Part shown: piece after piece, positions 45,527-57,537 of the stretch
Position numbering within the stretch: the stretch's first letter is position 1
Layout: each line of letters opens with the position of its first letter
DNA from: Corallium rubrum
Taxonomy: Eukaryota > Cnidaria > Anthozoa > Scleralcyonacea > Coralliidae
NCBI GenBank assembly: GCA_964035015.1
Contig: OZ036007.1
Coordinates: forward strand, 1,313,899 to 1,377,898
Direction: 5' to 3'
Length of the DNA: 64,000 bases
The notes under the pieces: model-generated
The model's input: only the letters and a program-made list of their open reading frames with translations
Databases searched by the model: none
Told to the model about the DNA's origin: nothing
Position numbers and translations under genes: made by a program

Positions 45527-46355
45527 CAGTGGCGTGCTGGCCTTTGTTTGTCAGGGGAGGCCAACAGTGAATTTGGAGCCCCCCCCCCATGGTTCAGGGG
45601 TGGCGCCAGGAATTCCCAACACAAGGCTAGGGCTAAGGTCTCCGACATGAAGGCTAGTAGGGGGGTCTGGGAGAAAACAATTTCAAAATTTGAACGTCTA
45701 AAATACTGTCATTTGCAGCTAAGTGGAAACACCGCCCGTCAAAACATGTTCAAAACATGTTCAAAAGTTAACCGTTTTGAAATTGACACCGTGGGATTGG
45801 GAAGACGTGATTGGCTAAGAGCACAAACATGTACGTATCGAAGAGAAACATCATATGTTTTCAAGGAAAACTTTTATGTTTGTCCTTGAAATAGAACATG
45901 TTTTGACGGGCGGTGTTTCCACTTAGGTGCAAGCGACTGTAGCTTTTTCCAGTCTTTTCAGCGTGAAATTATTGCAATAACCGACAAACTACATAATCTA
46001 TTTTCAAACTATTAACAGAGAAAAATCTGTTGAACACCTAGTGCATGGACTGGTCATTAACCTTTGACATTTTCGTTCAATATTGCAGACAGAACACGGA
46101 ATTTTGTATGTTGTAATTATTATTGTCAGCTCCTACACAATATAATATACCGTATACTGTATTTCCAAAAAATCTGGTGTATCGGAATTCAGAAGTCTTG
46201 TCAGCTTGTCAGAACGACAGAATTCGGAAAGGTGTTGCAGGGCACGAGGTGTTGTGTTACTGTGAACAATTTTGACGCCCCCTTTAAGCTTTGGCGCCCC
46301 CTAAAAAATCTTCACTGGGCCATGGTCCCCCCCCCCCCCTGCCAGCACGCCACTG
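45527..46355. mobile_element. hAT-like element, 829 bp, with nested inverted repeat
   Basis: Ends CAGTGGCGTGCTGGC and GCCAGCACGCCACTG. Flanks CTGGTCGA (45519-45526) and CTGCTCGA (46356-46363) differ at one base of eight. CAGTGGCG ends are typical of hAT elements. A separate inverted pair inside (45716-45760 and 45892-45932, AAGTGGAAACACCGCCCGTC) is a nested insertion. Confidence 0.85.
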
Positions 46356-46379
46356 CTGCTCGATCGTGTTTACGCATGT

Positions 46380-46560
46380 GGAAAAACCAGCGCGGTAACG
46401 TACCGAAGAAGACAAAGGATTTCGGTGAAAACTGGCAGACGTTTATCTGACAGGTTTGCTGAACATCTTCGTTCCGTGAGGAACAGTGATGTTGACAAGC
46501 CTGTCGCCCGACATTTTACTAGTGCCAACCATTGTATTTCGGACATGAAAGTTTGTGCCA
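46380..46560 (+). pseudogene. PLE GIY-YIG endonuclease fragment, frameshifted
   Basis: TGRRLSDRFAEHLRSVRNSD and KPVARHFTSANHCISDMKV follow the GIY-YIG endonuclease pattern (YIGETGRRL..RF.EHL...K.VARHF). One extra A at about 46429-46432 breaks the frame just after the glycine of YIG. It sits directly right of the hAT element at 45527-46355. Confidence 0.7.
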
Positions 46561-47450
46561 TCTCACTCAGTACTTCATGTAATTATCTACGAATGTCATG
46601 TTTTGAGAAGTGCTCAAAACAAGATGGGGCGGATCATGCGCAGAACACGCTGGATATCACCTTTAAAAATAGTCGACCAACATTTTTAAATGCATGGCTT
46701 TACAAAATTAAGAATTTAGAATATAAACACCCCTTAAAATACTCGTTTATAGCCTCGTGTTCTATTTAAGAAATAGAAAACATTTTCCGTGTTTCCATAG
46801 AGTTTTAGTATACACCCAACCATCGTCTATTACAAATCCTGCATTCTGATTGGCTACTCAACCGTTGTATATTCGTGATGGACAACGTTTGAGAAAAATG
46901 AAAACAAACCTGAAAAAATATGGCAGTAAACTCTCGTTTTGCAGACGTTTCGGAGGAATTTTTTGAGAGTTTGATAGAAATTTAAAATTCTATCCCTGAG
47001 AAAACTAAAAACGCCACAAAATATGGCATGAAGATTTTTAATGGTAAGGAACGAAATACAATTAAACCGTATTTTATTAATTAAATCTGCTTTTACTTGC
47101 CGCTCACGAGTGGTTAAATAACACAACATTTTCGTCAGTTTGCACCAGAAAAACTGTATTTTTTAGAGTAGGTATAGGGTGTATACTAAAACAATTAGAC
47201 AACTCGTCCTCGTTGACTATTCGCTCATAGACAACTCGGGCTCGTTGTCTAATTGTTAAATAGAAACACGAGTGGAAGTTTGGGAGAACGAGAAATTGTA
47301 GTGGGAACACGAACCCGCAGGGCGAGTGTTTCCACGCTATTTCGAGTTCTCCCACAAGTGTTTCTATTACTGTATGGGAACACGGAAAAAATGTTTTCTA
47401 TTTCCTTTATAAAATAACCTGTCGAAAATAGGTATAGAACGTAAAAATAA
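46561..47450. other. Intergenic repeat-like DNA
   Basis: Short inverted words around GAAACACGAGTGGAAGTTTG (47263) that recur at 48895. No gene recognised. Confidence 0.4.
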
Positions 47451-48075
47451 TCACTGCATCAAAGTGTAAGTTCTCCTTATTCTTCATAATGGCGTATGAT
47501 GGCGTACTGGATGGCGTATAATGGCGTATCCTACACCGTAATGATGGCGTATTGAATGGCGTGGACCTTGCTGTGTTTCCGTAAAGTTATAGAAACACGG
47601 CTTTCAACCAATCGCGGCGCTTGTTCTCAAAAAAACACTGCTGCTGATGTTGTAAATATTACATAAAATAACAAAAAACAACGTACTGTTCTTAAACTAA
47701 AGTTTCATGTACCGACATTCCGGTTACACCACACGATACATTTTCACTTAAATTAAAATTACTCGATCACATCTTTAAATACATGTGGCTTTACAAAAAA
47801 AATTATTTAGAACTATAGACTATCGCCTAATGCGATAGAGATTCAATTCGATAAAAAATTAAAATTTTCTAATACAATTTCATATCTAGATTGTTATTTT
47901 AAATGTTATCTTTTTCATTATTGCAATATGCCATTACCAAAGACAATGTTATTGTAAGAATTGTAGCTATTGATATACCAGGCGGAAAGCGTAGTCTAGT
48001 CAAGAAGATAATTTCCCAGCAAATAATTTTCAAAAAAGCCATAACGATAAGGTTTGGAAAAACATAATTTAATTA

Positions 48076-48114
48076 ACTAACGTTTCGTCACTATTCAAGT
48101 AACATCTTCAGAGT
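48076..48114 (-). ncRNA. Hammerhead ribozyme, left arm
   Basis: Minus strand: ACT, CTGAAGA (48111-48105), one extra U, stem II GTTACT/AGTGAC with 5-nt loop, GAA, self-complementary ACGT as stem III, T, AGT. Stem I has three pairs. Confidence 0.6.
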
Positions 48115-48180
48115 GATAAATATTTACACGATTTCGACTAATATACTTAACTGATACAAAAATAGATGTGATGAAATATG

Positions 48181-48393
48181 GCCCTTACAGGGAGAACACT
48201 CTCCATTTCTCAACTTTCAGCCGTTTTATCTCACTCTAGGAATAAAGACCATCCCATATCTTTTTCAGATTTTAGTATTTTAGCTTCGGGAAATTCCCAA
48301 CTTGATGTTCTCATCAAAGAAAGTTTATTCATCTCTCAAGTCAACCCTATTCTCAATAACAATATCCGTTCCTTTCCTTTAACACTATTTTAA
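48181..48393 (+). pseudogene. PLE GIY-YIG endonuclease C-terminus
   Basis: FSDFSILASGNSQLDVLIKE then SLFISQVNPILNNNIRSF and LTLF-stop follow the usual end of PLE endonucleases (F.VL..GN......IKE.L.I...NP.LN). N-terminal parts are absent. The product would not be functional. Confidence 0.7.
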
Positions 48394-48503
48394 TCTCTAT
48401 CACTGATTCTTCAACTCCCTACCACTCCCTTTTCCTTCTCTTATTTCATCACATCTATTTTTGTATCAGTTAAGTATATTAGTCGAAATCGTGTAAATAT
48501 TTA

Positions 48504-48546
48504 TCACTCTGAAGATGTTACTTGAATAGTGACGAAACGTTAGTTA
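48504..48546 (+). ncRNA. Hammerhead ribozyme, right arm
   Basis: CTGAAGA 48509-48515, extra T516, stem II 48517-48522 with 48528-48533 (one G-U), GAA 48534-48536, ACGT 48537-48540, cleavage after T48541, stem I ACT/AGT. Confidence 0.6.
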
Positions 48547-49011
48547 ATTAAATTATGTTTTTCCAAACCTTATCGTTATGGCTTTTTTGAAAATTATTGT
48601 AAGACTTTTAGTGGGCCAGGTTTGGTCTAGTTAGTCAGGCTGCTAACCACTTCGTTCTATAAAGCAAATTACAAAGCATTTTTAACACTTTGAAACCTGA
48701 AGACAAGTCTTTAGTATTTTATTCCGCCTAACGCCAGACGATTTTATTTCAGCACAGGGAGAGGTCCAGACCTCAGAAATTAGAAAATAAAGAGAAAATG
48801 GACGCCCGTGTTATAAATATAGCCTGATGCAAACACGAGAGTGAGTTGGGAGAATTGAAAAGTTTAAGTGAACCTGAGCTGTATAGGGTTATAGAAACAC
48901 GAGTGGAAGTTTGGGAGAGAAACATCTTCTATTTTCTCTGAGAAACCCCTAGTATCTTTTCGGCATAGCAAAAACATCTGGGAAAACGTTGTTCACAGCT
49001 CACTGCAGCAA

Positions 49012-49816
49012 GCACTGCATCAAAGTGTAAGTTCTCCTTATTCTTCATAATGGCGTATGATGGCGCACTGGATGGTGTATAATGGCGTATCCTACACCGT
49101 AATGATGGCGTATTGAATGGCGTGGACCTTGCCGTGTTTCCATAAAGTTATAGAAACACGGCTTTCAACCAATCGCCGCGCTTGTTTTCAAAATGTTATT
49201 TTATAAAAAACACTGCTGCTCATGTTGTAAATATTACATAAAATAACAAAAAACAACGTACTGTTTTTAAACTAAAGTTTCATGTACCGACATTCCGGTT
49301 ATACCACACGATACATTTTCACTTGAATTAAAATTACTCGATCACATTTTTAAATACATGTGGCTTTACAAAAATAATTATTTAAAACTATAGACTATCG
49401 CCTAATGCGATAGAGATTCAATTCGATAAAAAATTAAAATTTTCTAATACAATTTCATATCTAGATTGTTATTTTAAATGTTATCTTTTTCATTATTGCA
49501 ATATGTCATTACCAAAGACAATGTTATTGTAAGACTTTTAGTGGGCCAGGTTTGGTCGGGTTAGTCAGGCTGCTAACCACTTCGTTCTATAAAGCAAATT
49601 ACAAAGCATTTTTAACACTTTGAAACCTGAAGACAAGCCTTTAGTGTTTTATTCCGCCTAACGCCAGACGATTTTATTTCAGCACAGGGAGAGGTCCAGA
49701 CCTCAGAAATTAGAAAATAAATAGAAAATGGACGCCCGTGTTATAAATATAGCCTGATGCAAACACGAGAGTGAGTTGGGAGAATTTAAAAGTTTAAGTG
49801 AACCTGAGCTGTATAG
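49012..49816 (+). repeat. Tandem duplication, copy B (intact empty site)
   Basis: Uninterrupted version of copy A. Contains GGCGTATGATGGCG-type short repeats at its left end. Confidence 0.9.
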
Positions 49817-49950
49817 GCGAGGCTTTACACATGAAGGACTTTCGAATTCTCCCAAACTCACTGACGAGTGTTTGAATCGGGTTATATAAACACAGGGCAT
49901 CCATTTTCTATTTCTTTAGTGAAATTTTAATATTTTAACAAATAAAACAT

Positions 49951-50090
49951 GAAGCTCCGTGCATATGTACATGCATGTACTCTTATAAAGGCACGTTTGA
50001 CGTCATTTGAACACGAAAGAAGTTGAGTAGAGGCACGAGGCGATAGCCTTTACACTTCTTTCGTGTTAAAATGACTTCAAAAACTCATTA
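49951..50090. repeat. Hairpin repeat related to 45252-45397
   Basis: GTACTCTTATAAAGGCACGT and its inverse are partly kept, with CATTTGAACACGAAAGAAGT on one arm and ACTTCTTTCGTGTT on the other. Confidence 0.75.
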
Positions 50091-50263
50091 ATAATTCATG
50101 AGGAAAACACAAAAGAAAATTATGACCGTATCGTATCTTTATATGTGATAAAGATTTCTCCTGATTCACATAAACTTTAGCTTTGATTTTCTCGGCTTAG
50201 ACAAGGTTATTTTTCAAACTAACTCCGCCAATCAACTTACCAAGTGGTTCGTTTTTGAAGCCG

Positions 50264-50364
50264 TATAATAAACTCGCAGTTCGTGTTTTATCAGATATAA
50301 AAACACTCGGCTTCGCCTCGTGTCTTTATATCTGATAAAACACTTCTGCTCGTTTATTATACAG
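50264..50364. repeat. Hairpin, about 47-bp arms
   Basis: TATAATAAACTCGCAG..GTTTTATCAGATAT pairs with ATATCTGATAAAAC..CTGCTCGTTTATTATA. Tight 7-bp loop. Confidence 0.9.
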
Positions 50365-50599
50365 TACATCAAATGTACCTTTATACCTAAGAAATGGTTT
50401 ATGCTCCATCGAGTTATGGATGCATACGGGAAGTTGGGAGAGCACAAAAAATGTTACATTTTCACAACTGCTCCTGGTTTAGTCATGAAGAAAACACAAA
50501 AGAAATCATGACCATGAAGGAGGTGTGTATCTAATACAAACCACGCGTGGTTGTATCATTTGATAGAACCACTAGTGGTTAATTGTATATCAGGTCTAT

Positions 50600-51420
50600 C
50601 TCAGCCGCGCGATATTGCCCCAACAGGCTTTGCGAGTTGTCTCTATTAAATCACCATTTTATCGAAAAATTACGTCTATGGCACCTATGTCTGACTACGT
50701 GTTCTTCGAAAGAAACAACAAGGAATCAATCTTTCGGCGATATTAGACATTGTATGGCCGTTTTTAATAGCGAAACAGAATAGCCAATTTAGAAACCCAC
50801 CAGGATCTGTCGTTGAAATATTTATAAAAGGTAAGCTGTCTGGTTTGCTTTGTTATTGCCTGGATTATGTATTATTGTTGTGTTTGTGTTAATAAAGTTT
50901 GCTAAATAAACTCGATGTGATTCTTGACTGTGTGGATAGTTTTAATAGTTCCTTGGTACGTTCGCTTGTTGTCGATCGTCTGGCAAATAATGCAAAAAAT
51001 ACTGATAAACAACTATGTGTTTTGCACGTCTAGATTACCGCCGTGAAGTTAGCTGCCGGTTCGCCGCTCGGCTGCTGCACCACGCTTTTTCACCCTAACG
51101 ACTAGCGAACTGGCAGCTAACTTTTTAATACCTCGGGTTTCTAATCTACCGAATAGGTTATTTTGTACTTTTTAACAAACACTTAATATGTGCACGCTGT
51201 TGCACTGTTTCGTGCATGGGCTATGCCAAGCTGCATTGCTATAGCCTGAGTGAACGCCTAAGCAGGCGTCTTCTTCTTCTTCTTCTTTTTTTTTTTCTTT
51301 TTTTTTTGGGGGGGGGGGGGGGGGGAGGGTGGTCGTCGTGATCATTAGTCTCCCAGCCGCGCGATATTGCCCAACAGGCTTTGCGAGTTTTATAAAAGGT
51401 AAGCTGTCTTGTTAATAACT
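50600..51420. repeat. Partly duplicated repeat pair
   Basis: CAGCCGCGCGATATTGCCC and CAACAGGCTTTGCGAGTT occur near 50603 and 51356, and TTTATAAAAGGTAAGCTGTC near 50820 and 51390. 51268-51327 is a polypyrimidine/G-run tract. Confidence 0.6.
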
Positions 51421-52300
51421 TAATATTTCCAATGTCATTGATTGTCAATGTTTACAGTTTTTTTATACCATGTTCAAACCATTTTGTTTACCATTGAGAA
51501 GTTTACCCTGCGTGTTTATAAATAGATCCGTTGTTTTCTTAATTTGCAGTAATAACTGTGGTGTATAAATTGAACTGATGATTGATGAACTCAAGCTATT
51601 GAATAACCATAGTCACATAGACGTGAATACATGTAGCCTCAAATAAAACAAATCTCTTAAAAATTGACATTATGATTTAATACTATACTGTATAGCTAAT
51701 AGCTTGGATTGATATTTGTTCATGTAATAATCAGTACTAATCACTCAAGATTTTGAGCCTTAGACCCTGGGGTTGTCTGGACACATTATGACATATTATA
51801 GGCGAGTATTTATGCTTGAGTTAAAGCTTGCAACTAAATTGTCATCGGACATCTTTCAAAACATTGGAAGCAAGACATTTTCCATGTTTGGATAGCTAGT
51901 GATCCAAACATGGGTATTCACCAATCAGCACTCGTGTAACACAAGAAAATACCATTGTACAGTATAGGAATTCTACGTTGTCCCAATCGAAGATTGTCCA
52001 TGCACGTATAATATTAATCAATAAAAAATTGAAAAATTGTGCTTTGTAAAACAAGCGAGTGGGCTCTCTAACTGACTTTCCAACAGGCCCTTCGCCGCAG
52101 TCAACGCCAATTACGCCATACGCAATTGCCCATGGCAATAATTACCCACTAAATAATGAAAGTAGCCCGAGTTAACGCCTAGCGGGCGCCTTGTTACTAC
52201 CAAAGACGTTGTTTGGAGGCTTGGCATATCAATAGTCCCAACGCTCCATTAAATCGTGATGGCGGCGGTATAATGTGGGAAGCCTGTTTGCATCTTGTTG
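51420..52300. other. Intergenic; nothing supported
   Basis: AT-rich. No gene or clear element ends recognised. Confidence 0.35.
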
Positions 52301-52374
52301 ATTTATAGCGATATCATTGTTTCTATGAGAGTATAAATATGGGACCTGTCTTCACAACGATTACCCCTGATGAA

Positions 52375-52425
52375 GAGTTAGTCTAGACACTAGGTCGGAG
52401 TGTCGAAACGTTACGTCATGAACAG
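52375..52425 (+). ncRNA. Hammerhead-like PLE relic
   Basis: CCCCTGATGAAGA, then about 11 extra bases, then GACACT..AGTGTC (6-bp stem) and GAAACGTTACG. The core words are intact but stem I does not pair and stem II is interrupted, so I expect no activity. Confidence 0.4.
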
Positions 52426-52479
52426 TAACTTTTTGAGCTACGTTCAAAAAACTTTTAAGCGGGTAGCGTTAAGTAATAT

Positions 52480-52672
52480 TTCATAAACGAGTGCGAGTGT
52501 TTTACCAGGGTTTCCAAACACGCGAGAACAATTGAATTCACGAGGCTGTTCACCAAGCGATTTTTATAATTGTTCTCGAGAGTTTGTAAAACACGAGGCA
52601 AACAGTCGAGTGAATTCAATTGTTCTCAAGTGTTTGGAAACCCTGGTAAAACGCGAGCCACGAGTTTATGAA
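52480..52672. repeat. Inverted repeat, about 62-bp arms
   Basis: TTCATAAACGAGTG..CACGCGAGAACAATTGAATTCAC pairs with GTGAATTCAATTGTTCTC.. ..CACGAGTTTATGAA. A further inner pair (AACAATTG..CAATTGTT-like) makes it a compound hairpin. Confidence 0.88.
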
Positions 52673-52689
52673 ATAACTTCTCAGGATAA

Positions 52690-55000
52690 CCTAACTTAAT
52701 TGGTTTCTGTGTTGAGTTTTGCATTTATAATTTAGAATTGTGGTAATGATACAGTTTTCTTTGTTTTGACTGTTTTTATAATTTAGAAATGTTGTAATGT
52801 ACACTTTTTATTGTTTTTGATTGGCTAAATTAGCTCATGAATTTTTCATGAGTTTGAGAAGTTATGTTTGACGTCTATTATGTATATTACTTACCTTGTT
52901 ACTCCTGACTGAATACTGCCTACAAATTGGAAAAGACGAGTTAATTAAGAAAACATTTTCTAGATAAAATATTTACGATTTTATAAAAAGTTTTCACTTA
53001 AATGACCAAATTTTACCCCATCTATCCACTTACCAACCCTGGCCGACCAGGCTTAACTACATATTCCATACAATATGGCCATCCCACTGCGCCATGCAAG
53101 TGCTTGTTGAAAGCAATCCAATTAATTTCTTTATTATCCAATTGCAGAATTATTTATTAAAAAACTTATTTTATGCTAACAATCCTGCATGACTGCAAGA
53201 CAATTTTAAACAGCAAAATTAAAAATATATTTGGTTTCAACCCAAGACCAACACTCACACTAAACACTTAAAGAATCTAGTGTGAGCGTTGTTATGCTAA
53301 CTACACAGCAAAATCCTAAATTATTTAGTAGCAAGAACTAGATTTTTCATTTTTGGCAAATCATTGCTCGAAATAAGAATTTTATCAAAATTGTTTTAGG
53401 TAAGAACTGCCAATTCTCGAATTGAGAACAAATTACCTAATCAAGATCATGCATTTCTTAAACTAAGCAAAGTTTTACTTGACTAGAATTAACATTATGA
53501 CTCCTAGGATTATAAATATAGAAGTTAAAGAGCATGCACTAATGTTGCTTAAGAATACTAAAAATATTTAATTTGAGTTTCTATCAACTATTTTGGTCGT
53601 TCTTATTTTAAGAAATTTATTGCTCAAAATAAGAAATCGGATAAACATAAGAATTACTAATTCTTAAATTAAGGAAAAATATTCTCAACAAGAATTTGTA
53701 TTCGTAAATTAGGAAAATTAACATTTGTTTTATGTATAAGGTCATTTATACTGATGCTTACATGCAAATTACTTTAATACACAAAAAAGTTAATTGTTAA
53801 AAAGTATACACTTATATAATACTTAAAGTATATATACTTAAAGTATTACACTTATATATTATAAGTGTAATATAAGAGAGGTTTTGGAGACAAATTATAC
53901 TAAATTAGGGCCTATATACAAAGTGATTAGCAAGGCTTTGAAAGCTTTTCGAAAGCATAGTGAATGAATCAAAACAATTTTAAAATAATCAAACATACAA
54001 TCAATGATCAGTCAATCAATGATCAGTCAATCATAGATGAAGATCGAGCATGGCTTTGTAACTTTCCAGGCACTTCGTATATCAAGCCGGAACCCACGCG
54101 TATAGTCACGTGGCACGGGATTTCACTTAGCGTACCATTGTCAACAAATTCAGAGCGGAGCCATGCAGTGAGCAGAACATTTATATATCCCACTCGCGTT
54201 TATTCGCAAATTGTAAGGTCTTGAAAGGAAGCGTCTAAAATGAATTCCTTGTTAGAGTTCAAAGTCCAAACGCATGTTATAAAAGTTTCTCTTTTAATTT
54301 TAACTGCTTGAAAGTTTCATTTGATGCGGTTCACAATCAGTTTAGCGATAAGCTGCTAGTTTCAATGTGCAAAGTTTATTGCGTATATCTAAATGTCAAT
54401 CGTTTAAAGTTGTTTTGCTGTGATAAGCAGCGACTAGAATTTGCATACTTTCGGCAATTTTCACGCAAACCACGAGGCAGGAATATTATTTCTTATTTTT
54501 GTATTACATATAATAATAAGAGCAAAATAGGAGCAGAACATACGAGATTGAAAGAGACTGAGGTAGGCTAAATCCATAGTTGATTACTAGTCGCCATATT
54601 GTTTGATATCAAAGTTTACATAACACAGCTATATCGTTCTTCTTAGATAATGGTTTCAGCGATGACAAGGACAATTGAAAAAAATAACAATTCAATTAAC
54701 AAAAAATAACAAAATCAAAAGTCTGGAAAATGATAACTAAGTAATTAAACGGCTGAAACACTATCTGTTAACAGTATTTAATGTCTTAGATATTATTCTA
54801 TGGATAATGTTAGTTTAGATATTATTCTATGCATAATAGCAGTTTCTGAGGTTGAAAATTGCATTTTTTCAACTTTAGAAGAAGCAGCAGGGAGCCACCT
54901 TAAACAAGAAGATTTTATAAAAAGAAACACTGATGTTTCAGGACGTATTATTATTCATTCATGCATCTAATTCGCTTTCGTTTTCGTTCAAATCAACTCA
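52690..55000. other. Intergenic, very AT-rich; nothing supported
   Basis: 53250-53300 has a short inverted pair around CACTAGATTC. 54000-54030 repeats ATCAATGATCAGTCA. No coding evidence. Confidence 0.4.
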
Positions 55001-55039
55001 GTAATTTCCCGTCAAAACTTGAAAGTCATCAAAAAAGTT

Positions 55040-55074
55040 CGTAATGCCCTCTCACAGTGCCGAGAGGGCATTAC
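55040..55074. repeat. Perfect 13-bp hairpin
   Basis: GTAATGCCCTCTC, 9-nt loop, GAGAGGGCATTAC. Confidence 0.85.
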
Positions 55075-55484
55075 GGCTTTTTGCGGCCCTCTCAGCAACC
55101 ATTCGGCGTACACCGTTTGGCGTAATGACCCGAAAACAAGCTCAGCCAGAACAGGTCATGTTGCTCGCATCAGCAAATTGGTGGATGCCTCATGGCGAGA
55201 AATAATGGTCACGCATGCGCGTAATGCAGGCCCACTTACACAAATTTCGACTAGAAAAGTTCTGCAGGATTAATAGGACTTACATAGAGGATGCGTGAAA
55301 CAATCGTCGTAGCAGTGTACGTTTCTCAGTTGCCCTGTCCATCTAAACCAATTTGTTGGTGATCACCTTAAGTTGGTTTTAACTAACAACGGTTTTCCTG
55401 AGAAGATGATTCAAGCTTCTATGACACCATCGGTACATCCAGAGCTGAATACACAGCCCAGAGCAAGAACCACCTTCAGTTTCC

Positions 55485-55937
55485 CTACCGTATATCGGAC
55501 CAGCATCTCACAAGATTGAGAGGATTCTAAATCGTGCTGGTATGAAGGTATTTCACAGTAGTCAACACAAATTGTTCAAGGTACTTTTCACACATAAAGA
55601 TGAAGTGGATAGCTTATCTAAGCCCGGAGTGCATCGCATTCCTTGTGAGTGTGGCTTGGTATACATCGGGGAAACGGGAAGGAATCTCTCAACTCGCCTG
55701 AAGGAACACAAGACATGTTGCATAAAAGCGTAACAAGAAGAGTCTGCTGTGGCCAAGCACGCTTGGAAGTATGACCATCGTGTTAAGTGGGAAGAGTCAT
55801 CACTCTTAGCCAGCGACAAGCAATACTTCACGCGAAGAACAAGAGAATCCATTGAGATCGCCAAACATCACACTATTTCTCAGGAGGGACAGCCATTAAA
55901 TAGCACGTGGCGTGCCCTATTCGGAGAACATTCTTGA
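55485..55937 (+). pseudogene. PLE linker and GIY-YIG endonuclease, one premature stop
   Basis: The frame reads PYIGPASHKIERILNRAGMK, then KLFKVLFTHKDEVD, then GVHRIPCECGLVYIGETGRN (GIY-YIG pair with Cys-rich linker), LSTRLKEHK (catalytic Arg). After an in-frame TAA at about 55731 it continues AVAKHAWKYDH.. and TRRTRESIEIAKH (catalytic Glu), ending FGEHS-stop. The single stop is the only lesion seen in this part. The upstream RT is lost. This is a different PLE family from the 721-codon-frame elements, closer to the common GVYRIPC.CG.VYIGETGR type. Confidence 0.85.
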
Positions 55938-56046
55938 TTTTGTTTTCTAATTAATAAAATTAACGTGATACGCCATTGTATTCTTACGTGATTTAATTGA
56001 TCAGTTGCTTAATTTATAAATGACGTGAGCCAACAGTTTGTTATTA

Positions 56047-56090
56047 TTGCTCTGATGAAGGCCTGAGTCAACAGGCCGAAAGCTTAGCGA
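56047..56090 (+). ncRNA. Hammerhead ribozyme at 3' end of the PLE
   Basis: Stem I TTGCT (56047-56051) with AGCGA (56086-56090, one G-U); CTGATGA 56052-56058; one extra A; stem II GGCCTG (56060-56065) with CAGGCC (56072-56077); GAA 56078-56080; AGCT as self-complementary stem III; cleavage after T56085. About 110 bp past the endonuclease stop. Core is canonical. Confidence 0.8.
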
Positions 56091-56169
56091 AGAAATATTT
56101 TACGTGGTGTTTCCACAAAACTTATTCATATTACTTTACCGCCATGAAAACGTTCAAAGAATTAAATAT

Positions 56170-56310
56170 ATTGTCATCTTTTGTTATGAGAGTCATATTT
56201 GTTTGGTTGATGCAGAGCCAGGCGAAATGTTTTGGGAAGTCTTTCAGTTTGTCTTTCCGTTTGTGTACTTTCCCTTGATAAACGTCGAAATTATTCAGCG
56301 AAACTCAAGC
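56170..56310 (+). repeat. Dispersed repeat, partner of 43380-43500
   Basis: Shares long phrases in inverse orientation; probably part of a larger element with the following hairpin, as GACATTAAGTG also lies near the partner (about 43168). Confidence 0.8.
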
Positions 56311-56322
56311 TATACAACAAGG

Positions 56323-56447
56323 CACTTAATGTCTGCTCCCTCGGGAAACCGTTAATTTTGTTTTCCCTCGAGTCTCGATGATTTTGTTTTCCCTCGACTC
56401 TCGGGAAAACAAAACTAACTGTTTCCCTCGGGAGCAGACATTAAGTG
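56323..56447. repeat. Palindrome, 27-bp perfect arms
   Basis: CACTTAATGTCTGCTCCCTC.. pairs with ..GAGGGAGCAGACATTAAGTG-type right arm (56421-56447), with further CCCTCGAGTCTCG inverse words inside. Confidence 0.9.
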
Positions 56448-56630
56448 TATAACATTCACTGAGCCGGAGGCGAATAATTGTTTTGGTATAAATACACATT
56501 TTCGTACTTTTAGGAAGAACATTTTCTTTTATTAAAATTGTTAATGATTATCGAGAATTAGTCCGAAGTAGCGCGACCAATCAGCGCACGCGATTTTCAA
56601 TAATCACCTGTGTATTTATACTAATTGATA

Positions 56631-56760
56631 AATTAATGGACGAGGTTGAGCATGATATCAAGAATTAACAAAGCCAAGGTTTATTTTATCGGCTTCGGGC
56701 CATAATACAAACCTTGGTTTTAATAATTCTTAATATCATGCTCAATCTCGTCCAATAATT
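56631..56760. repeat. Inverted repeat, about 50-bp arms
   Basis: GGACGAGGTTGAGCATGATAT.. (56638-) pairs with ..ATATCATGCTCAATCTCGTCC (ending 56753). Confidence 0.9.
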
Positions 56761-57236
56761 CCTTTTTTTATTTAACGGGGTCGAACGCCGTTCGAACTAT
56801 TGCCGCTACAAGTTTCAACTCACTAAAGGTATAGACAACATGAGAGATGAACTGTCAAAAGTAAATTTATTTTAATGATTTACGGCACTGTACACCTATC
56901 ACGAAATAGGCCGAATCCCGCTTTTTACCGCACTTTCACACAGTCATCTTGAGGGAAGTTGGTTCGCGCGTTATTTTTGATTGATATCACAATACATCTG
57001 TCAAGATTCGCGTGCAATTCTCGCGAGAAGGTGCGGTAATTAAAATGGGTGAAATCGTGGGATACTGTATATTTCGCGATAGGTGTATAAGTTAAAATAC
57101 AGCAACATTTTCCAAGTTTATATAACAAATACAACAATAACAACTTACTATTTCCCGACGAGGAGGAAGATGCATGAGGCGGAGCCAAAACCCACGGTGT
57201 GGACATGTCCGTGAAGCTTGAAAAGAAAAAAATAAT

Positions 57237-57360
<124 letters not shown>

Positions 57361-57477
57361 CAAAGTGTTGCGATAAAAAATATCGAGTATAAAATCGTAC
57401 GGATAGAGTGCTCAATGCGTAAGCAGAGCATAACATAAGATGAAAAACACACACAAGTTACTTCATAAAGAACTTTA

Positions 57478-57537
57478 TTTCACTACAAATTTGTTTCGTA
57501 TGGCAAGCGTAGTGCTTGCCACACTCGTCAGGTGAAA
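57478..57537 (-). ncRNA. Hammerhead ribozyme, family B, left arm
   Basis: Exact complement-strand twin of 59019-59078: stem I 57532-57537 with 57478-57483, CTGACGA at 57531-57525, 11-bp stem II, GAA, ACAAATTTGT, cleavage next to 57484. Confidence 0.88.

Larger units (their letters stand above)
47959..48593. mobile_element. Head-to-head PLE 3'-end element with target duplication
   Basis: TTATTGTAAG flanks it at 47949-47958 and 48594-48603. The uninterrupted site is at 49524-49533. Arms 48021-48180 and 48442-48597 are inverted, each with a hammerhead. The left arm has about 62 bp extra at its outer end. The centre keeps a PLE endonuclease tail. Confidence 0.9.
47451..48886 (+). repeat. Tandem duplication, copy A (interrupted)
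   Basis: CACTGCATCAAAGTGTAAGT.. to ..GAACCTGAGCTGTATAGG, matching 49012-49816 throughout except for the 645-bp insertion (47959-48603) and one 14-bp gap. About 125 bp separate the copies. Confidence 0.9.
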
